From NCBI RefSeq assembly GCF_021044585.1, contig NZ_CP087998.1, forward strand, positions 2,170,001 through 2,234,000: a stretch of 64,000 bases of DNA, written 5' to 3'. Positions 19,851 through 29,367 of this stretch are shown in pieces. Origin of the DNA: Sulfurimonas sp. HSL-3221 (GTDB lineage: Bacteria > Campylobacterota > Campylobacteria > Campylobacterales > Sulfurimonadaceae). A program made the position numbers and the translations under genes. The stretch's first letter is position 1, and the number at the start of each line of letters is the position of its first letter. The notes below the pieces were generated by a model that was not told where the DNA came from, did not search any database, and saw only the letters and a program-made list of their open reading frames with translations.

Positions 19851-21674
19851 ATGACATCGCAGCATCTTGCCCTCTTTTTCAAAGCCAACCTGCTCACGAC
19901 CGGTCTGCTCTCACTGGCCTTTGCCCTCTTCAACAGCCACTACACCCCCTCGGCCCTGCTCTTCACCGCGGCGGCCCTGCTCTCGACGACGGCGACGCTT
20001 TACCTTATCTACTGGCTGCTTCTGCGCGCTTTTTTCCGCCTGACCCGTCTGGCGGCGGTGCTGCTTCTGCTACTGTTCTTTCTCACCGATCTCCTACTCA
20101 TGACCGACTTCGCCATCTACCGCATCTGGAACTTCCATATCAACGGCATGGTGCTCAATATCCTCTTTTCGCCGGCCGCCTACGACAGCCTGCAGATGAC
20201 GGGCCAGGCCGTCGTAATCGTCTTCATCGTCATTGCCGTCCTGGCGGCGCTGCTGCTCCTCGGGCTGAAGCGGATCGCCCGGATTCCCGCCCAGAGGGCA
20301 TTGCGGGTTAACCGCCGGCTGAACCGCAGCCTCGTGCCCCTGCTCTTCCTCGTCATCGTCGGCGAAAAGCTGACCTACGCCGTCGCCAACCTTCACCTTG
20401 ACGGCAACATCCTCGAACGCACGAAGGTCGTCCCCCTTTACCAGCCGCTGCTGATGGACGACCTGCTCATCGGCACCTTCGGCATGAAAAAAGCGCAGAA
20501 CGACGGGATCAGCGTCAATATCAAGAAGATTACCAACATCCGCTACCCGCTGCACCCCATCAGCGTCACCCATCCCAAAACGCCCAACATCTTCATCTTC
20601 GGCGTCGACGCCCTCCGCCCCGACATCGTCAACGACGACAACATGCCGAACATGGCCGCCTTCAAACGCGAGGCCGTCGATTTCGAACGCCACTACAGCG
20701 GCGGTAACAATACGCGCTTCGGCTTCTTCTCGATCTTTTACGGCATCAATTCCAGCTACTGGTTCGGCTTCCTCAATGCCAAGAAGGGGCCGGTACTCTT
20801 CGAGACCCTCAAGAAACTGGGCTACCAGATCAGCATCGACTCCAGCGTCAACACGGCGTGGCCGGAGTTCCGGCAGACGATCTTTTTCGACGTCCAGGAC
20901 GAAATCAAGGATGATTACAACGGTACCAAGACCGAGAACGACCTGGCGACCGTCAACTATTTCGACGAGTGGCTGGGACGCCAGGAGCCGGACAGACCCA
21001 TGTTTGCCTTCGTCTGGCTCGATTCGGTCCACAGCCGGGCCTACGACGACGCTTTCCGAAAGTACACCCCCGACAAGGTCAGCAGCCAGTACCTGACGGC
21101 GACCGCCGAGGAGAGAACGGAGCTCTTCAACATGTACAAAAACGCCGCCTACGAAGTCGACGACCGCTTCGCGCGTTTCATTGCCGCCCTCAAGGCCAAG
21201 GGGCTCTACGACGACGCCGTCATCATCGTCCTCTCCGACCACGGTCAGGAGTTCTTCGAGCACGACCATTACGGCCACAACTCCGCCTACGACCGCGAAC
21301 AGGTCGGTACGCCGCTGTATCTCCGTATCCCGGGCACGGGACCGAAAAAGATAACCCGCCTCACCTCGCACCTTGACATCGCCCCGACGCTGATGGCGAT
21401 GCTGGGGGCGGACAACCCCGCAAGCGACTATGCCCACGGGCATGATCTCTTCGCCCCGGACTACCGCCGCGAATGCGCCTTCGTCGGGAACTGGAACGAA
21501 AACGCCATCATCTGCAAAAAAGAGACTTTCGTCATCTCCGACGTCCTCTCCAAGGCCTTCAACAACGAGATACGGGATACAGAGACATACAAAAAGATCA
21601 AACTGAACGATAAGAAAAGGATGAATGAAATCATGATCAAAAGTCTGGAGGAGAACCGGCAGTTCAGCCGGTAA
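19851..21674 (+). CDS. YejM/PbgA-like inner-membrane sulfatase-fold protein
   Basis: 607 residues from the ATG at 19851 (an upstream in-frame start at 19770 would overlap the divergent gene). Five N-terminal membrane helices are followed by a periplasmic domain. It resembles E. coli YejM/PbgA, a regulator of LPS synthesis: HYSGGNNTRFGFFSIFYGIN matches HMSSGNTTDNGIFGLFYGIS, and PASDYAHGHDLFAP matches PASEYSQGQDLFNP. Unlike YejM, whose metal site is decayed, this protein keeps GVDALRPD, the Thr of NNT, SDHG and later His residues (GHNS, SHLDIAPT), so it may be an active enzyme. It is divergent from the LTA-synthase-like gene. Confidence 0.8.
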   Translation: MTSQHLALFFKANLLTTGLLSLAFALFNSHYTPSALLFTAAALLSTTATLYLIYWLLLRAFFRLTRLAAVLLLLLFFLTDLLLMTDFAIYRIWNFHINGMVLNILFSPAAYDSLQMTGQAVVIVFIVIAVLAALLLLGLKRIARIPAQRALRVNRRLNRSLVPLLFLVIVGEKLTYAVANLHLDGNILERTKVVPLYQPLLMDDLLIGTFGMKKAQNDGISVNIKKITNIRYPLHPISVTHPKTPNIFIFGVDALRPDIVNDDNMPNMAAFKREAVDFERHYSGGNNTRFGFFSIFYGINSSYWFGFLNAKKGPVLFETLKKLGYQISIDSSVNTAWPEFRQTIFFDVQDEIKDDYNGTKTENDLATVNYFDEWLGRQEPDRPMFAFVWLDSVHSRAYDDAFRKYTPDKVSSQYLTATAEERTELFNMYKNAAYEVDDRFARFIAALKAKGLYDDAVIIVLSDHGQEFFEHDHYGHNSAYDREQVGTPLYLRIPGTGPKKITRLTSHLDIAPTLMAMLGADNPASDYAHGHDLFAPDYRRECAFVGNWNENAIICKKETFVISDVLSKAFNNEIRDTETYKKIKLNDKKRMNEIMIKSLEENRQFSR

Positions 21675-21691
21675 TACGGGGAACTGAAGGT

Positions 21692-22822
21692 CTAGTCACC
21701 GTAGAAGGATGTCACGACGTCGATGACCTGCTGGCGCGTCGCCTCGCCCATCCCGAAGTAAAGCGGAAGGCGGACAAGACGCTCGCTCTCAACGGTCGTG
21801 AAGCGGTCTTCGCCGTGGAAACGGCTGAACCGTTTACCCGCCGGCGATGCATGCAGCGGGATGTAGTGGAATACGGCCAGTATCTCTTCCGTCTTGCAGT
21901 GCTCCAAGAAAGCGGTGCGCTCTTCGAACGAACGGCACTTGAGGTAGAACATATGGGCATTGTGCTCGCAGTGTGCCGGTATCGTCGGCAGGTCGATACC
22001 TTTTTTTTCCAGTAAGGCAAACGCATCGTAATAGTGCCGCCAGCTTGCCAGGCGGTCCGCATTGACGGCATCGGCCGACTCCAGCTGCGCATAAAGATAG
22101 GCAGCGTTGATATCCGCCGGCAGGTAGGATGAACCGATATCGACCCAGGTATACTTGTCCACCATCCCCCGAAAGAACTGGCTGCGGTTTGTCCCCTTCT
22201 CCCGGATGACCTCCGCCCGCTCGGCGAAACGCCCGTCGTTGATGATCAGCAGTCCGCCCTCGCCGCCGGCGGTGTAGTTCTTCGTCTCGTGGAAACTGTA
22301 GGTTCCGATGTGCCCGATGGTGCCCAGCGCTCGCCCCTTATAGGTCGCCTGCATCCCCTGCGCGGCATCCTCGATGACGTAGAGATCGTGGCGTTCCGCG
22401 ATCGCCATGATCGTATCCATCTCGCAGCCGACGCCGGCGTAGTGGACCGGCACGATCGCCTTCGTTTTATCGGTGATCGCCGCTTCGATCTTCGTCTCGT
22501 CGATATTGAGGGTGTCGGGACGGATGTCGACGAAAACGATCTTCGCCCCTCTCAGGACGAACGCGTTGGCCGTCGATACGAAGGTGTAACTCGGCATGAT
22601 CACCTCATCGCCCGGCTCGATCTCTATCAGAATAGCCGCCATCTCCAGGGCATGGGTGCATGACGTCGTCAAGAGCGCCTTGGCACACCCGAGCTCGCGC
22701 TCGAACCATTCGTGGCACTTCTTCGTGAATAAGCCGTCACCGGAGATCTTCCCGCTTCGAACCGCTTCGAGCATATACGCATCTTCTTTACCTGTGTACG
22801 CCGGTACATTAAAAAAAATCAT
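21692..22822 (-). CDS. wecE: dTDP-4-amino-4,6-dideoxygalactose transaminase WecE
   Basis: PLP aminotransferase of the DegT/DnrJ/EryC1 family, 376 residues. It converts dTDP-4-keto-6-deoxyglucose to dTDP-4-amino-4,6-dideoxygalactose (Fuc4N). It follows E. coli WecE almost word for word in places, such as PGDEVIMPSYTFVSTANAF, TYKGRALGTIGHIG and REKGTNRSQFFRG. The PLP lysine is in SFHETKNYTAGG. Its ATG overlaps the stop of the formyltransferase gene by four bases. The substrate would come from RfbA and RfbB at 31-33 kb. Confidence 0.92.
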   Translation of the reverse strand: MIFFNVPAYTGKEDAYMLEAVRSGKISGDGLFTKKCHEWFERELGCAKALLTTSCTHALEMAAILIEIEPGDEVIMPSYTFVSTANAFVLRGAKIVFVDIRPDTLNIDETKIEAAITDKTKAIVPVHYAGVGCEMDTIMAIAERHDLYVIEDAAQGMQATYKGRALGTIGHIGTYSFHETKNYTAGGEGGLLIINDGRFAERAEVIREKGTNRSQFFRGMVDKYTWVDIGSSYLPADINAAYLYAQLESADAVNADRLASWRHYYDAFALLEKKGIDLPTIPAHCEHNAHMFYLKCRSFEERTAFLEHCKTEEILAVFHYIPLHASPAGKRFSRFHGEDRFTTVESERLVRLPLYFGMGEATRQQVIDVVTSFYGD

Positions 22823-23718
22823 GAGGGTCTGTCCACCTTTTCAAATCGGGATCGAAACTGTTTCAGGGGCAATACGCTTTCGCCTGTTTTGCTCTTTCGG
22901 GCATCGAGGATCCTGAGCACTCCTCGCTTGCAAACAACGACCGGGTACCCCTCTGCGTAAAAGATCACTTTGCCGATATGGCTGTCGCGGTCCTCGATCG
23001 CCACGTCTGAGCACACTTCGACGCTGACCAGCGTGATCATCTCACCGTTCAGCAACAGTTTGGCACCATCGTACGGTGAACCGAGGGCGTCCACTTCGCG
23101 TTTGATGCGATCGGCGTCTTTATGCAGGTCAATGCAGTAATCTTCCGCATCCCGCCAAAGACTGTACGTGGCTTCCGACTCCCTTTGCGGCGTCCCCGTA
23201 ACCCCTTTGCCGCCGATGATGGCCGCGCTGATGGTGTTGACCAGTTTGGAATAGAGCGGCGCAATTTTTTCAATCGCCTGCTGGATGGTCATTGGATAAG
23301 CGATGTCGATCGCTTCCTGAGCGATGATATCCCCTTTGTCATACTCGTCTGCGGCGAATATGGCCGTGACGCCAAGACGCTCTTCCCCGTTGATCAGGGC
23401 GTTGACGAGTGGCGCAAACCCCCGGTATGCCGGCAAAAGAGAGTCATGGAAGATGATCAGGTTCGCCGAGGAGGGCAGCAACCAGCGCCAGCCGATCGTA
23501 AACGCATAGGTATCCGCCGCTCTTGCCGGCTCTTCCCCGCGTGCAAAAAATGCGATGCCGTACGTACTGCAAAGCTGCCCGATCCTGTCAAAATAATCCG
23601 TCTCCATCTGTGCATCCCTCGCCGAACAGACATAGGTGATCTTCTCCGTTCCGTATGCTTCGACAAAGTTTTGAAGGGTAACATACCCTTTTTCCGTCAT
23701 GAGGTAAAAGACGATCAT
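22819..23718 (-). CDS. sugar N-formyltransferase (formyl-THF dependent family)
   Basis: 299-residue member of the methionyl-tRNA formyltransferase fold. The catalytic loop FHDSLLPAYRGFAPLVNALI carries the expected His and SLLPxYRG, and the downstream Asp lies in EYDKGDI. It is too short and in the wrong context for Fmt. Between wecE and wecF, the likely job is formylating the 4-amino group of dTDP-Fuc4N; this is inferred. The start at 23718 is chosen because it forms an ATGA overlap with the upstream wecF stop and has AGGGAAG nearby; an ATG 33 bases upstream lies inside wecF. Confidence 0.8.
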   Translation of the reverse strand: MIVFYLMTEKGYVTLQNFVEAYGTEKITYVCSARDAQMETDYFDRIGQLCSTYGIAFFARGEEPARAADTYAFTIGWRWLLPSSANLIIFHDSLLPAYRGFAPLVNALINGEERLGVTAIFAADEYDKGDIIAQEAIDIAYPMTIQQAIEKIAPLYSKLVNTISAAIIGGKGVTGTPQRESEATYSLWRDAEDYCIDLHKDADRIKREVDALGSPYDGAKLLLNGEMITLVSVEVCSDVAIEDRDSHIGKVIFYAEGYPVVVCKRGVLRILDARKSKTGESVLPLKQFRSRFEKVDRPS

Positions 23719-24782
23719 CGCTGTCCGCTTCCCTGAAAAATCTCTGCCCATTGCGTTTGCAATACGGCATCCGAAAAGAGCGTTTGGATGCGTTGACAGT
23801 TCGCTTCTTCCGTCTCTGCAGGCAACCGTTCAATCGAAAGCGGCCCGCAGCTGTCAAACAGCTGCACCCCTTTCTCCTCAAAAAGTCCCCACGTGGAGAT
23901 GTCGCTTCGCAGATAGACTTTCTTGCCAAGGCCGAGCAGTGTGATGATGTTCCCCATTGCCTGCTGCCGTTTATGGTTGAACACCGCGATGTCAATCTCG
24001 GCGAGGGAGTTCAAGTACTCTTCACAAGGCAGAAACGTCATCAACGGCTGGAATTTGTCGCCGAACCACGCTTTGCCCGTTGCTGCCACCTTCTTTGCAT
24101 GCTGTTTGCTTCCGTACGAAAGCGGGCAGATGATTTTGATCTTTTCATCGGCATAGGGGCGTAGCTTCTGTAGGATATCCAGATGATTGTTCGTGGGGTT
24201 TGCCGAATTTCCGACCTGGATACAGATCTCCTCTTTCTCCGTATCGGGAAGCGGGATCGCCTTGTAGGTATTGCTTTGGTACATCAGACATTCATGATAG
24301 CTGCCCTCGGCACCGTACCAGCGCCTCGCAAGCTCGTAATCGCCGCGAATGTAGGTGACGAGACCCGCAATGCGCTTGATCACCTGACGCTTTTTATACA
24401 GATAGAATTGCCGCTTAAGCTTCTTTTTCTTGGCGGGGTAGTCATAAAGGTCTCCCCCCCATACGACCCAGTACGCTTTGGCGCAGAACCGCAGGTTGTA
24501 AAAGAAAAAGTCGATGATCCCGCGGATCAGCAGACTGTGGATGATCACCTTTTCCGCCTGTTCAAAATAGGGCTTCAACTGCTTGACGGCCGAGAAATAG
24601 CGCAGCGGGCTGTTCATACTCTTGATAACGATCACATTGGGATGATCCGGTACGGGGTGCTTCGCCTGCGACACGCCCCCCAGAATGATGAACAAGTGTT
24701 CATCAGGGTTGAAATGGGTATGAATGAAGGTGATGAAGGAAGCGATGAACTTCTCGTTCTTCATGATGTGCAGGTATTTCAT
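23715..24782 (-). CDS. wecF: WecF-type 4-amino-4,6-dideoxygalactose transferase (GT56)
   Basis: 355-residue glycosyltransferase of the family that in enterobacteria adds Fuc4NAc to lipid II of enterobacterial common antigen. Diagnostic stretches are VVWGGDLYDY, QVGNSANPTNNHLDIL, CPLSYG and FNHKRQQAMGNIITLLGLGKKV. Here no ECA polymerase genes are present, and the neighbours make a formylated rather than acetylated sugar, so the donor may be dTDP-Fuc4N-formyl and the acceptor an LPS core or O-unit. It overlaps the glycosyltransferase upstream by four bases and the formyltransferase downstream by four. Confidence 0.88.
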   Translation of the reverse strand: MKYLHIMKNEKFIASFITFIHTHFNPDEHLFIILGGVSQAKHPVPDHPNVIVIKSMNSPLRYFSAVKQLKPYFEQAEKVIIHSLLIRGIIDFFFYNLRFCAKAYWVVWGGDLYDYPAKKKKLKRQFYLYKKRQVIKRIAGLVTYIRGDYELARRWYGAEGSYHECLMYQSNTYKAIPLPDTEKEEICIQVGNSANPTNNHLDILQKLRPYADEKIKIICPLSYGSKQHAKKVAATGKAWFGDKFQPLMTFLPCEEYLNSLAEIDIAVFNHKRQQAMGNIITLLGLGKKVYLRSDISTWGLFEEKGVQLFDSCGPLSIERLPAETEEANCQRIQTLFSDAVLQTQWAEIFQGSGQR

Positions 24783-25546
24783 GCCGACGTCTTTTCCTCT
24801 GCTTCATTCTCCTGCATCTCGATCAGGATCATGTATTTCATATAGGTATTGAACCCGGAGATGATCGAGACCGTCCAGCCGGGCATGCCGTGGAACATCC
24901 CGCCTTTGACGACCAGCTTTTTGAAGAACGTCAGTCCGCCGTGCAGGAACGGGTCGTACCAGCGGGCCCGCTTCCCCTTGGCATGCAGCATGCGCGCACC
25001 CCGGGCGGCAAACTTTTCGATGTTGTTGATCATCTGCCCGTAGCTCTTGTAGGAGTAGTGCAGCAGGTCCGCGTCAAGCTCCTTGACCTTCTCCGCCTCG
25101 ACTTTCGCATGGCCGATCGCCTGCGTGAACCCGGCACTGTTGCGGTTGTACAGGCGCACGAGCCGGTCCGGATACCACAGCTTGATGAAGTGTCTTCCGA
25201 TAAAACTCTTCCGGCGGAAGGCGTATGCGTCATACCCGCTGTTCGCCAGATCAAGGCCGGCGATCGCTTCGACCGCGTTTGCGTCAAGCCGCTCATCGGC
25301 ATCGAGGCTCAGGATCCAGTCGTTCGCGGCCAGCGGTGCGCCGAATGCTTTTTGCGGTCCGTCCCCGAGGTAGGGCTGGACGACGACCTTGGCCCCGAGG
25401 GATTCGGCGATCTCCCTCGTTTTGTCCGTGCTCCGCGAATCGACGACGAGGACCTCATCGCACACGGCCTGAACGGAACGGATCGCATCCGCTATGTTCT
25501 CCTCTTCATTCAGTGTAATGATATTTGCTGTAATTTTCTGCTTCAT
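24779..25546 (-). CDS. glycosyltransferase family 2, WaaE-like
   Basis: 255 residues. The GT2 nucleotide-sugar fold shows TANIITLNEEENI at the N-terminus, VVDSRSTDKT, and the DxD motif in LSLDADERL. The full pattern, including KSFIGRHFIKLWYPDR and the C-terminal TVSIISGFNTYMKYM, fits the WaaE/KdtX group of LPS core beta-1,4-glucosyltransferases. It heads the wecF-formyltransferase-wecE run and overlaps wecF by four bases. Confidence 0.82.
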   Translation of the reverse strand: MKQKITANIITLNEEENIADAIRSVQAVCDEVLVVDSRSTDKTREIAESLGAKVVVQPYLGDGPQKAFGAPLAANDWILSLDADERLDANAVEAIAGLDLANSGYDAYAFRRKSFIGRHFIKLWYPDRLVRLYNRNSAGFTQAIGHAKVEAEKVKELDADLLHYSYKSYGQMINNIEKFAARGARMLHAKGKRARWYDPFLHGGLTFFKKLVVKGGMFHGMPGWTVSIISGFNTYMKYMILIEMQENEAEEKTSA

Positions 25547-25561
25547 TCGATCCGTTCTTCG

Positions 25562-26101
25562 TTAATTAGGTAGTGCTTTTTTATAGGCGACGGGGATGCC
25601 CGCGTAGATGCCCGCATGCTCCAGCGGACGGTTGACGACCCCTTTGGCCGCGACGACGCTGTTCGCGGGCAGTACGCTCCCCTTCAGCACGTTGACGTCG
25701 TTCGCCAGCCAGCACCCCTCGCCGATCTCAACGCTGCCCAGCGTATAGTCGCTTTTCGAGACTTTCCCGCCGGCAAGCCTGTGGTCGTGGTCATAGACCT
25801 TGACGCTCTCTCCGAAAAGGCAGTCCGCCCCGATGCGGATCGCGTCGCGGCAGAGAATCGTGCAGTTGCGGTTGAAGAAACACCCCGCGCCGATACGGAG
25901 CGCAGCATTTTTGCGGACGCCGATCAGCGTGCCCGACTTCAGGGTGATGTCGCCCTCGATCGTCAGGGTCGCCCCCCTGGCGACTTCGATCGTAAAAAAG
26001 CCGTTAGCGTGTATGCGCCCCATCAGCTTTACCCTCTTGGAATAGAAGAGCTTGAGATAATACGAATAAATAAAAGTGTAGAGCCGTGCAATCGATTTCA
26101 A
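25562..26101 (-). CDS. hexapeptide-repeat acyltransferase
   Basis: 179-residue left-handed beta-helix protein. Repeats of the type [LIV]-G-x4 run through residues 35-150 (LIGVRKNAALRIGAGCFF, IRIGADCLFGESVKVYDHDH, EIGEGCWLANDVNVLKG). The catalytic His is probably in YDHDH. It resembles WcaF/WbbJ O-acetyltransferases of polysaccharide loci. An alternative is N-acetylation of the 4-amino sugar made by WecE. It ends 16 bases before the next gene and is probably the first gene of that operon. Confidence 0.78.
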   Translation of the reverse strand: MKSIARLYTFIYSYYLKLFYSKRVKLMGRIHANGFFTIEVARGATLTIEGDITLKSGTLIGVRKNAALRIGAGCFFNRNCTILCRDAIRIGADCLFGESVKVYDHDHRLAGGKVSKSDYTLGSVEIGEGCWLANDVNVLKGSVLPANSVVAAKGVVNRPLEHAGIYAGIPVAYKKALPN

Positions 26102-26321
26102 TCGGTGTCCCAGTCTTGTATAGTGATAGCTAATTTTATCAGATTACCTGCCCAACAATCCTTGCGCAAGCCCTTGTGCGTTTTGAAAACATTCGGATTC
26201 AATATTCTTTTCCCCCCCGGTTGTTATAATGCTGCCCATCGTCCGTTATTTCCATCACGGCCCCGCTGTGACGCAAGTCAGAAGCACAGCACCATACCAC
26301 TCACTTACAAAAGGGTTGCCG

Positions 26322-27077
26322 TTGTCTGTCAACTATACGATCCATCCCGACTATGCCGAGTTTGAAGCAGAGCTGCTCTCGGTCGAAGCGCAATTCTCCT
26401 CCTCGGATGAAAGCATCCACAAAGCGCGCAACGAACTGCGGATCGTCCCCATGCACGGTATCAAGACCGTCATCAAGGCCTTCAAAGTCCCCCACCTGCT
26501 CAACCGTTTCGTCTACGCCTATCTGCGCGATTCGAAAGCGAAAAAGTCCTATAACAATGGCGTCCGGCTTCTGGAACTGGACGTGCCGACTCCCCAGCCC
26601 ATCGGCTACATCGAGTTCTTCCGGGGCGGCCTCTTCGCGCAGAGCTACTTCATCTCCAAATACGAGCCCTACGACTTCACCATCCGCGAAGTGTTGCACC
26701 ACCGTGTCGAGGACGTCGAAACAATCCTGAAGGCCTTCACCGCCTTTACCCATATGCTGCACCAAAAAGGGGTCTGGCACGAGGACTATTCGCCGGGCAA
26801 CATCCTCATACGGAAAACGGCGGATGGGTACGGTTTCATGCTCGTCGATATCAACCGGATGCAGTTCCGTCCTATCCCACCGGCGGAGGGAATGAGGAAC
26901 TTCGGCAAACTCTGGGCCAAAGCGCCCGAACGCACCCTGATCGCCCGGGAATACGCACGACTCAGCGGGATGGACGAAGCCGCGGCCCTGCAGGCCATCG
27001 AGACCTGCGCGCGCAAAACCGAGGCCGCCGTTGCCCTGAAAAAGCGGCTCCGGGGCAAAAAGAAAAAAGCCTCCTAG
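26322..27077 (+). CDS. LPS core kinase-like protein (Kdo/WaaP kinase superfamily)
   Basis: About 251 residues with a kinase-like fold. VKAFKVP-type residues in IKAFKVPHLL (about 45-50) may bind ATP; the catalytic loop is HEDYSPGNIL (about 153-162) and the metal-binding motif is DINRMQF (about 175). Such proteins phosphorylate Kdo or heptose in the inner core. The start TTG at 26322 is chosen because AAAAGGG lies 6-7 bases before it; the open frame continues upstream to 26229 but without a ribosome site and with an unlikely sequence. The basic C-terminus is KKRLRGKKKKAS. It converges with the next gene, overlapping by four bases. Confidence 0.75.
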   Translation: MSVNYTIHPDYAEFEAELLSVEAQFSSSDESIHKARNELRIVPMHGIKTVIKAFKVPHLLNRFVYAYLRDSKAKKSYNNGVRLLELDVPTPQPIGYIEFFRGGLFAQSYFISKYEPYDFTIREVLHHRVEDVETILKAFTAFTHMLHQKGVWHEDYSPGNILIRKTADGYGFMLVDINRMQFRPIPPAEGMRNFGKLWAKAPERTLIAREYARLSGMDEAAALQAIETCARKTEAAVALKKRLRGKKKKAS

Positions 27078-28120
27078 ATCCCCAGCGCGGCCAGACGCGG
27101 CCGCTTCAGACGCCATGACGGCCGTGACCTTCTGCGCGGATGCGGCGTGCCCGCTTCCAGCTGTCCCGAACGCTCGAAATACTTCTCCAGCACCGACAGG
27201 GATACGACCGCTTCGCGTTCCGCATCCCGGAAGCGCGCCACGTGGCGGTGGGCATTGGCGATAATCGCCTTCGCCTCCTCCGGGCGGGCGCTGTAGTAGG
27301 CGATCTTCTCCTCCAGATCGGAGTAGTCATCTTTGAGCAGCACGTAGTGGTAATCGGGGATGAGGGTCCCCTCCATAAACCAGGTCTCGTACTTCGGGCG
27401 GGCCATCAGCGCCAGGGAGTTGGAGGACATGATCCATTTGAGGTTCGACGCGACGTCGTTTCCTTCGATGGAGATGACGAACTGGTACTGCAGCTGCTCT
27501 TTGAGCGTCATCCGCCCCTTCTGCCACGGCACCTCTGTTTCGAACTTCGTATTCGTCTGCCCGATATCGCAGAGCGGGTGGTTATAAAAGCGCTTTACAA
27601 AAGCCCTGCGGTGTTCACCGTACGCCTTGCCGCGCCAGACGGCCATGCTTTTTTTTGCCTCGAAGGGGAGTGCATCGTTCACAAAGACGAAATGGCGCAC
27701 TTTATTGAGATTCATCAGGACGGAATTGCGATTGTCCCCGGCGATGGGGCGGCTCTTGACCAGGGTCGGCTGCGGCGGCACGTGGGTGATGTCGCCGAAG
27801 AGGTAGGCGCTGCGGCACTCGGGGCGGAAATAGCGCCACCAGCCGTAAAGGTCGAAAAAGTAGGTCTTTTTTTTCGCTTTTCTGAAGGCGTCCAGCGACT
27901 GGGCTTCATTGCCGAGACGGAACGTGGCATCGCACCGGTTGTAATAGTGCAGTCTCTCTTGCACCTCTGTGTCCGTTCTCCCTTTCTCCAGCCGCGCCTC
28001 CCGGCGCGGACGGAAGAGAACACCCGGCAGCGGGTAAGCGAGCACGTTTTGAAGATAATAGGTAAACTTGCTGTTCCGGTCCGCGTCGATCCGCAGATAG
28101 CGGGAGTTCCACATCGCCAT
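27074..28120 (-). CDS. glycosyltransferase family 90 (LpsA/CAP10-like)
   Basis: 348 residues. The region FVISIEGNDVASNLKWIMSSNSL with the downstream MARPKYETWFMEGTLIPDYHYV is the hallmark of GT90/CAP10 proteins, which in bacteria include the LPS glycosyltransferase LpsA. It is therefore likely to add a hexose to the core. The ATG at 28120 has AAGGGTG four bases before it, and a second ATG two codons later gives better spacing. The arginine-rich C-terminus is unusual. It is divergent from the GT4 gene. Confidence 0.8.
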   Translation of the reverse strand: MAMWNSRYLRIDADRNSKFTYYLQNVLAYPLPGVLFRPRREARLEKGRTDTEVQERLHYYNRCDATFRLGNEAQSLDAFRKAKKKTYFFDLYGWWRYFRPECRSAYLFGDITHVPPQPTLVKSRPIAGDNRNSVLMNLNKVRHFVFVNDALPFEAKKSMAVWRGKAYGEHRRAFVKRFYNHPLCDIGQTNTKFETEVPWQKGRMTLKEQLQYQFVISIEGNDVASNLKWIMSSNSLALMARPKYETWFMEGTLIPDYHYVLLKDDYSDLEEKIAYYSARPEEAKAIIANAHRHVARFRDAEREAVVSLSVLEKYFERSGQLEAGTPHPRRRSRPSWRLKRPRLAALGI

Positions 28121-28250
28121 ACACCCTTCGGCCCCGTCGGCGGGGCATCGTGATTTTTGGCAATGTTACAGTACCATACGGCATCCTTCCGACACGAACC
28201 GGTTACCGTTCGGATACGTCGGAAAAGCGCCGACGAGAGGACTTCCAACC

Positions 28251-29297
28251 ATGACGCATCCCGCCACCGGCATGCTTATCGCCCACGCCAACTTCGCCAA
28301 GGGATTCCGCGGCGGCGAGCGGCAGACGCAGCTGCTGATCGAAACACTCTCGCAGCGGGGCTACCGCCAGCGGCTGCTCGTGCGCAAAGGTTCGGAACTG
28401 GGACGGCGCTGCCGGGGCATTGCGAATCTTACCGTCATCGAAATCGGCAAACCCTACGCCCTCCACCTGGGCCATCTCAAAGGCGCGGGAGTGCTGCACG
28501 CCCATGAAACAAAAGCGGCGCAGTTCGCCCTCTTCGGCAAATGGTTCCTCGGCATCCCGTACATCGTCACGCGGCGGGTCGACCACGCCATCACAAACAA
28601 CGCCTTCAACCGGTCGATTTACGCCTCCGCCGCGCAGTGTGTCGCCCTATCCGAAGCCATCAAAACGGAGATCCTAAAGATCGTCCCGGGGACCGATGTC
28701 GCCATCATCCCCAGTGCCTGGAGCCGTCTGGATACAGATGAAGAGCGTATCCGTCAGCTGAATACCCGGTTTGAGGGGAAATTTATCGTCGGGCAGATCG
28801 GCGCGCTTGTCGACGCCCACAAGGGGCAGGCCGTCCTCATCGAGGCGGCCCGCATCCTGGAACGGAGCCACCCCGATATCCATATCATCTTGCTCGGGGG
28901 CGGCAGCGACGAAGACGTGCTGAAAGCGGCGGCGGCGGATCTTGGCAATATCACCTTTGAAGGGTTCGTCAACAACGTCGGCGACTATCTGGCATGTTTC
29001 GACCTCTTCGCCTTCCCCTCCCGCTACGAAGGGCTCGGTTCCATCCTCTTTGATGCCATGCAGTTCGATGTGCCCATCGTCGCCTCGAATGTCGGCGGCA
29101 TCCCCGACATCATTCATGATGACGCCAACGGCCTCCTCGTGCCGCCCGGCGATGCCCGTGCGCTCGCCGAGGCCATCAAGCGCCTTTACGGCGATGCTGC
29201 CCTTCGCGCGCGGTTGAGCGCCCGTGCCCGGGACGAACTCGACGCCTACTCGCCCGCCGCTATGACCGAAAAGTACGAACGGCTCTATCGGCGCTAA
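28251..29297 (+). CDS. glycosyltransferase family 4
   Basis: 348-residue GT-B glycosyltransferase. The N-terminus has FRGGERQTQLL. The C-terminal donor-binding domain shows VGQIGALVDAHKGQAVLIEAA, the E-x7-E pattern in FPSRYEGLGSILFDAMQ, and VASNVGGIPDII. The sugar specificity cannot be read from the sequence. A small hairpin (29299-29313) follows its stop. Confidence 0.88.
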   Translation: MTHPATGMLIAHANFAKGFRGGERQTQLLIETLSQRGYRQRLLVRKGSELGRRCRGIANLTVIEIGKPYALHLGHLKGAGVLHAHETKAAQFALFGKWFLGIPYIVTRRVDHAITNNAFNRSIYASAAQCVALSEAIKTEILKIVPGTDVAIIPSAWSRLDTDEERIRQLNTRFEGKFIVGQIGALVDAHKGQAVLIEAARILERSHPDIHIILLGGGSDEDVLKAAAADLGNITFEGFVNNVGDYLACFDLFAFPSRYEGLGSILFDAMQFDVPIVASNVGGIPDIIHDDANGLLVPPGDARALAEAIKRLYGDAALRARLSARARDELDAYSPAAMTEKYERLYRR

Positions 29298-29298
29298 G

Positions 29299-29313
29299 CG
29301 CTGAAAATCAGCG
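29299..29313 (+). terminator. hairpin after GT4, weak terminator
   Basis: Perfect 6-bp stem CGCTGA/TCAGCG with loop AAA just past the stop codon. There is no T-run after it, so termination is uncertain. Confidence 0.3.
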
Positions 29314-29367
29314 AACCCCAACACCCTTTACTGTATTATTATCATCACACAAACAAGGAAATACTCT

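Noticed and set aside
26229-26321. N-terminal extension of the Kdo-kinase-like protein
   Set aside because: The extra 31 codons have no ribosome site and an unlikely sequence, and overlap a TATAAT-containing promoter region.
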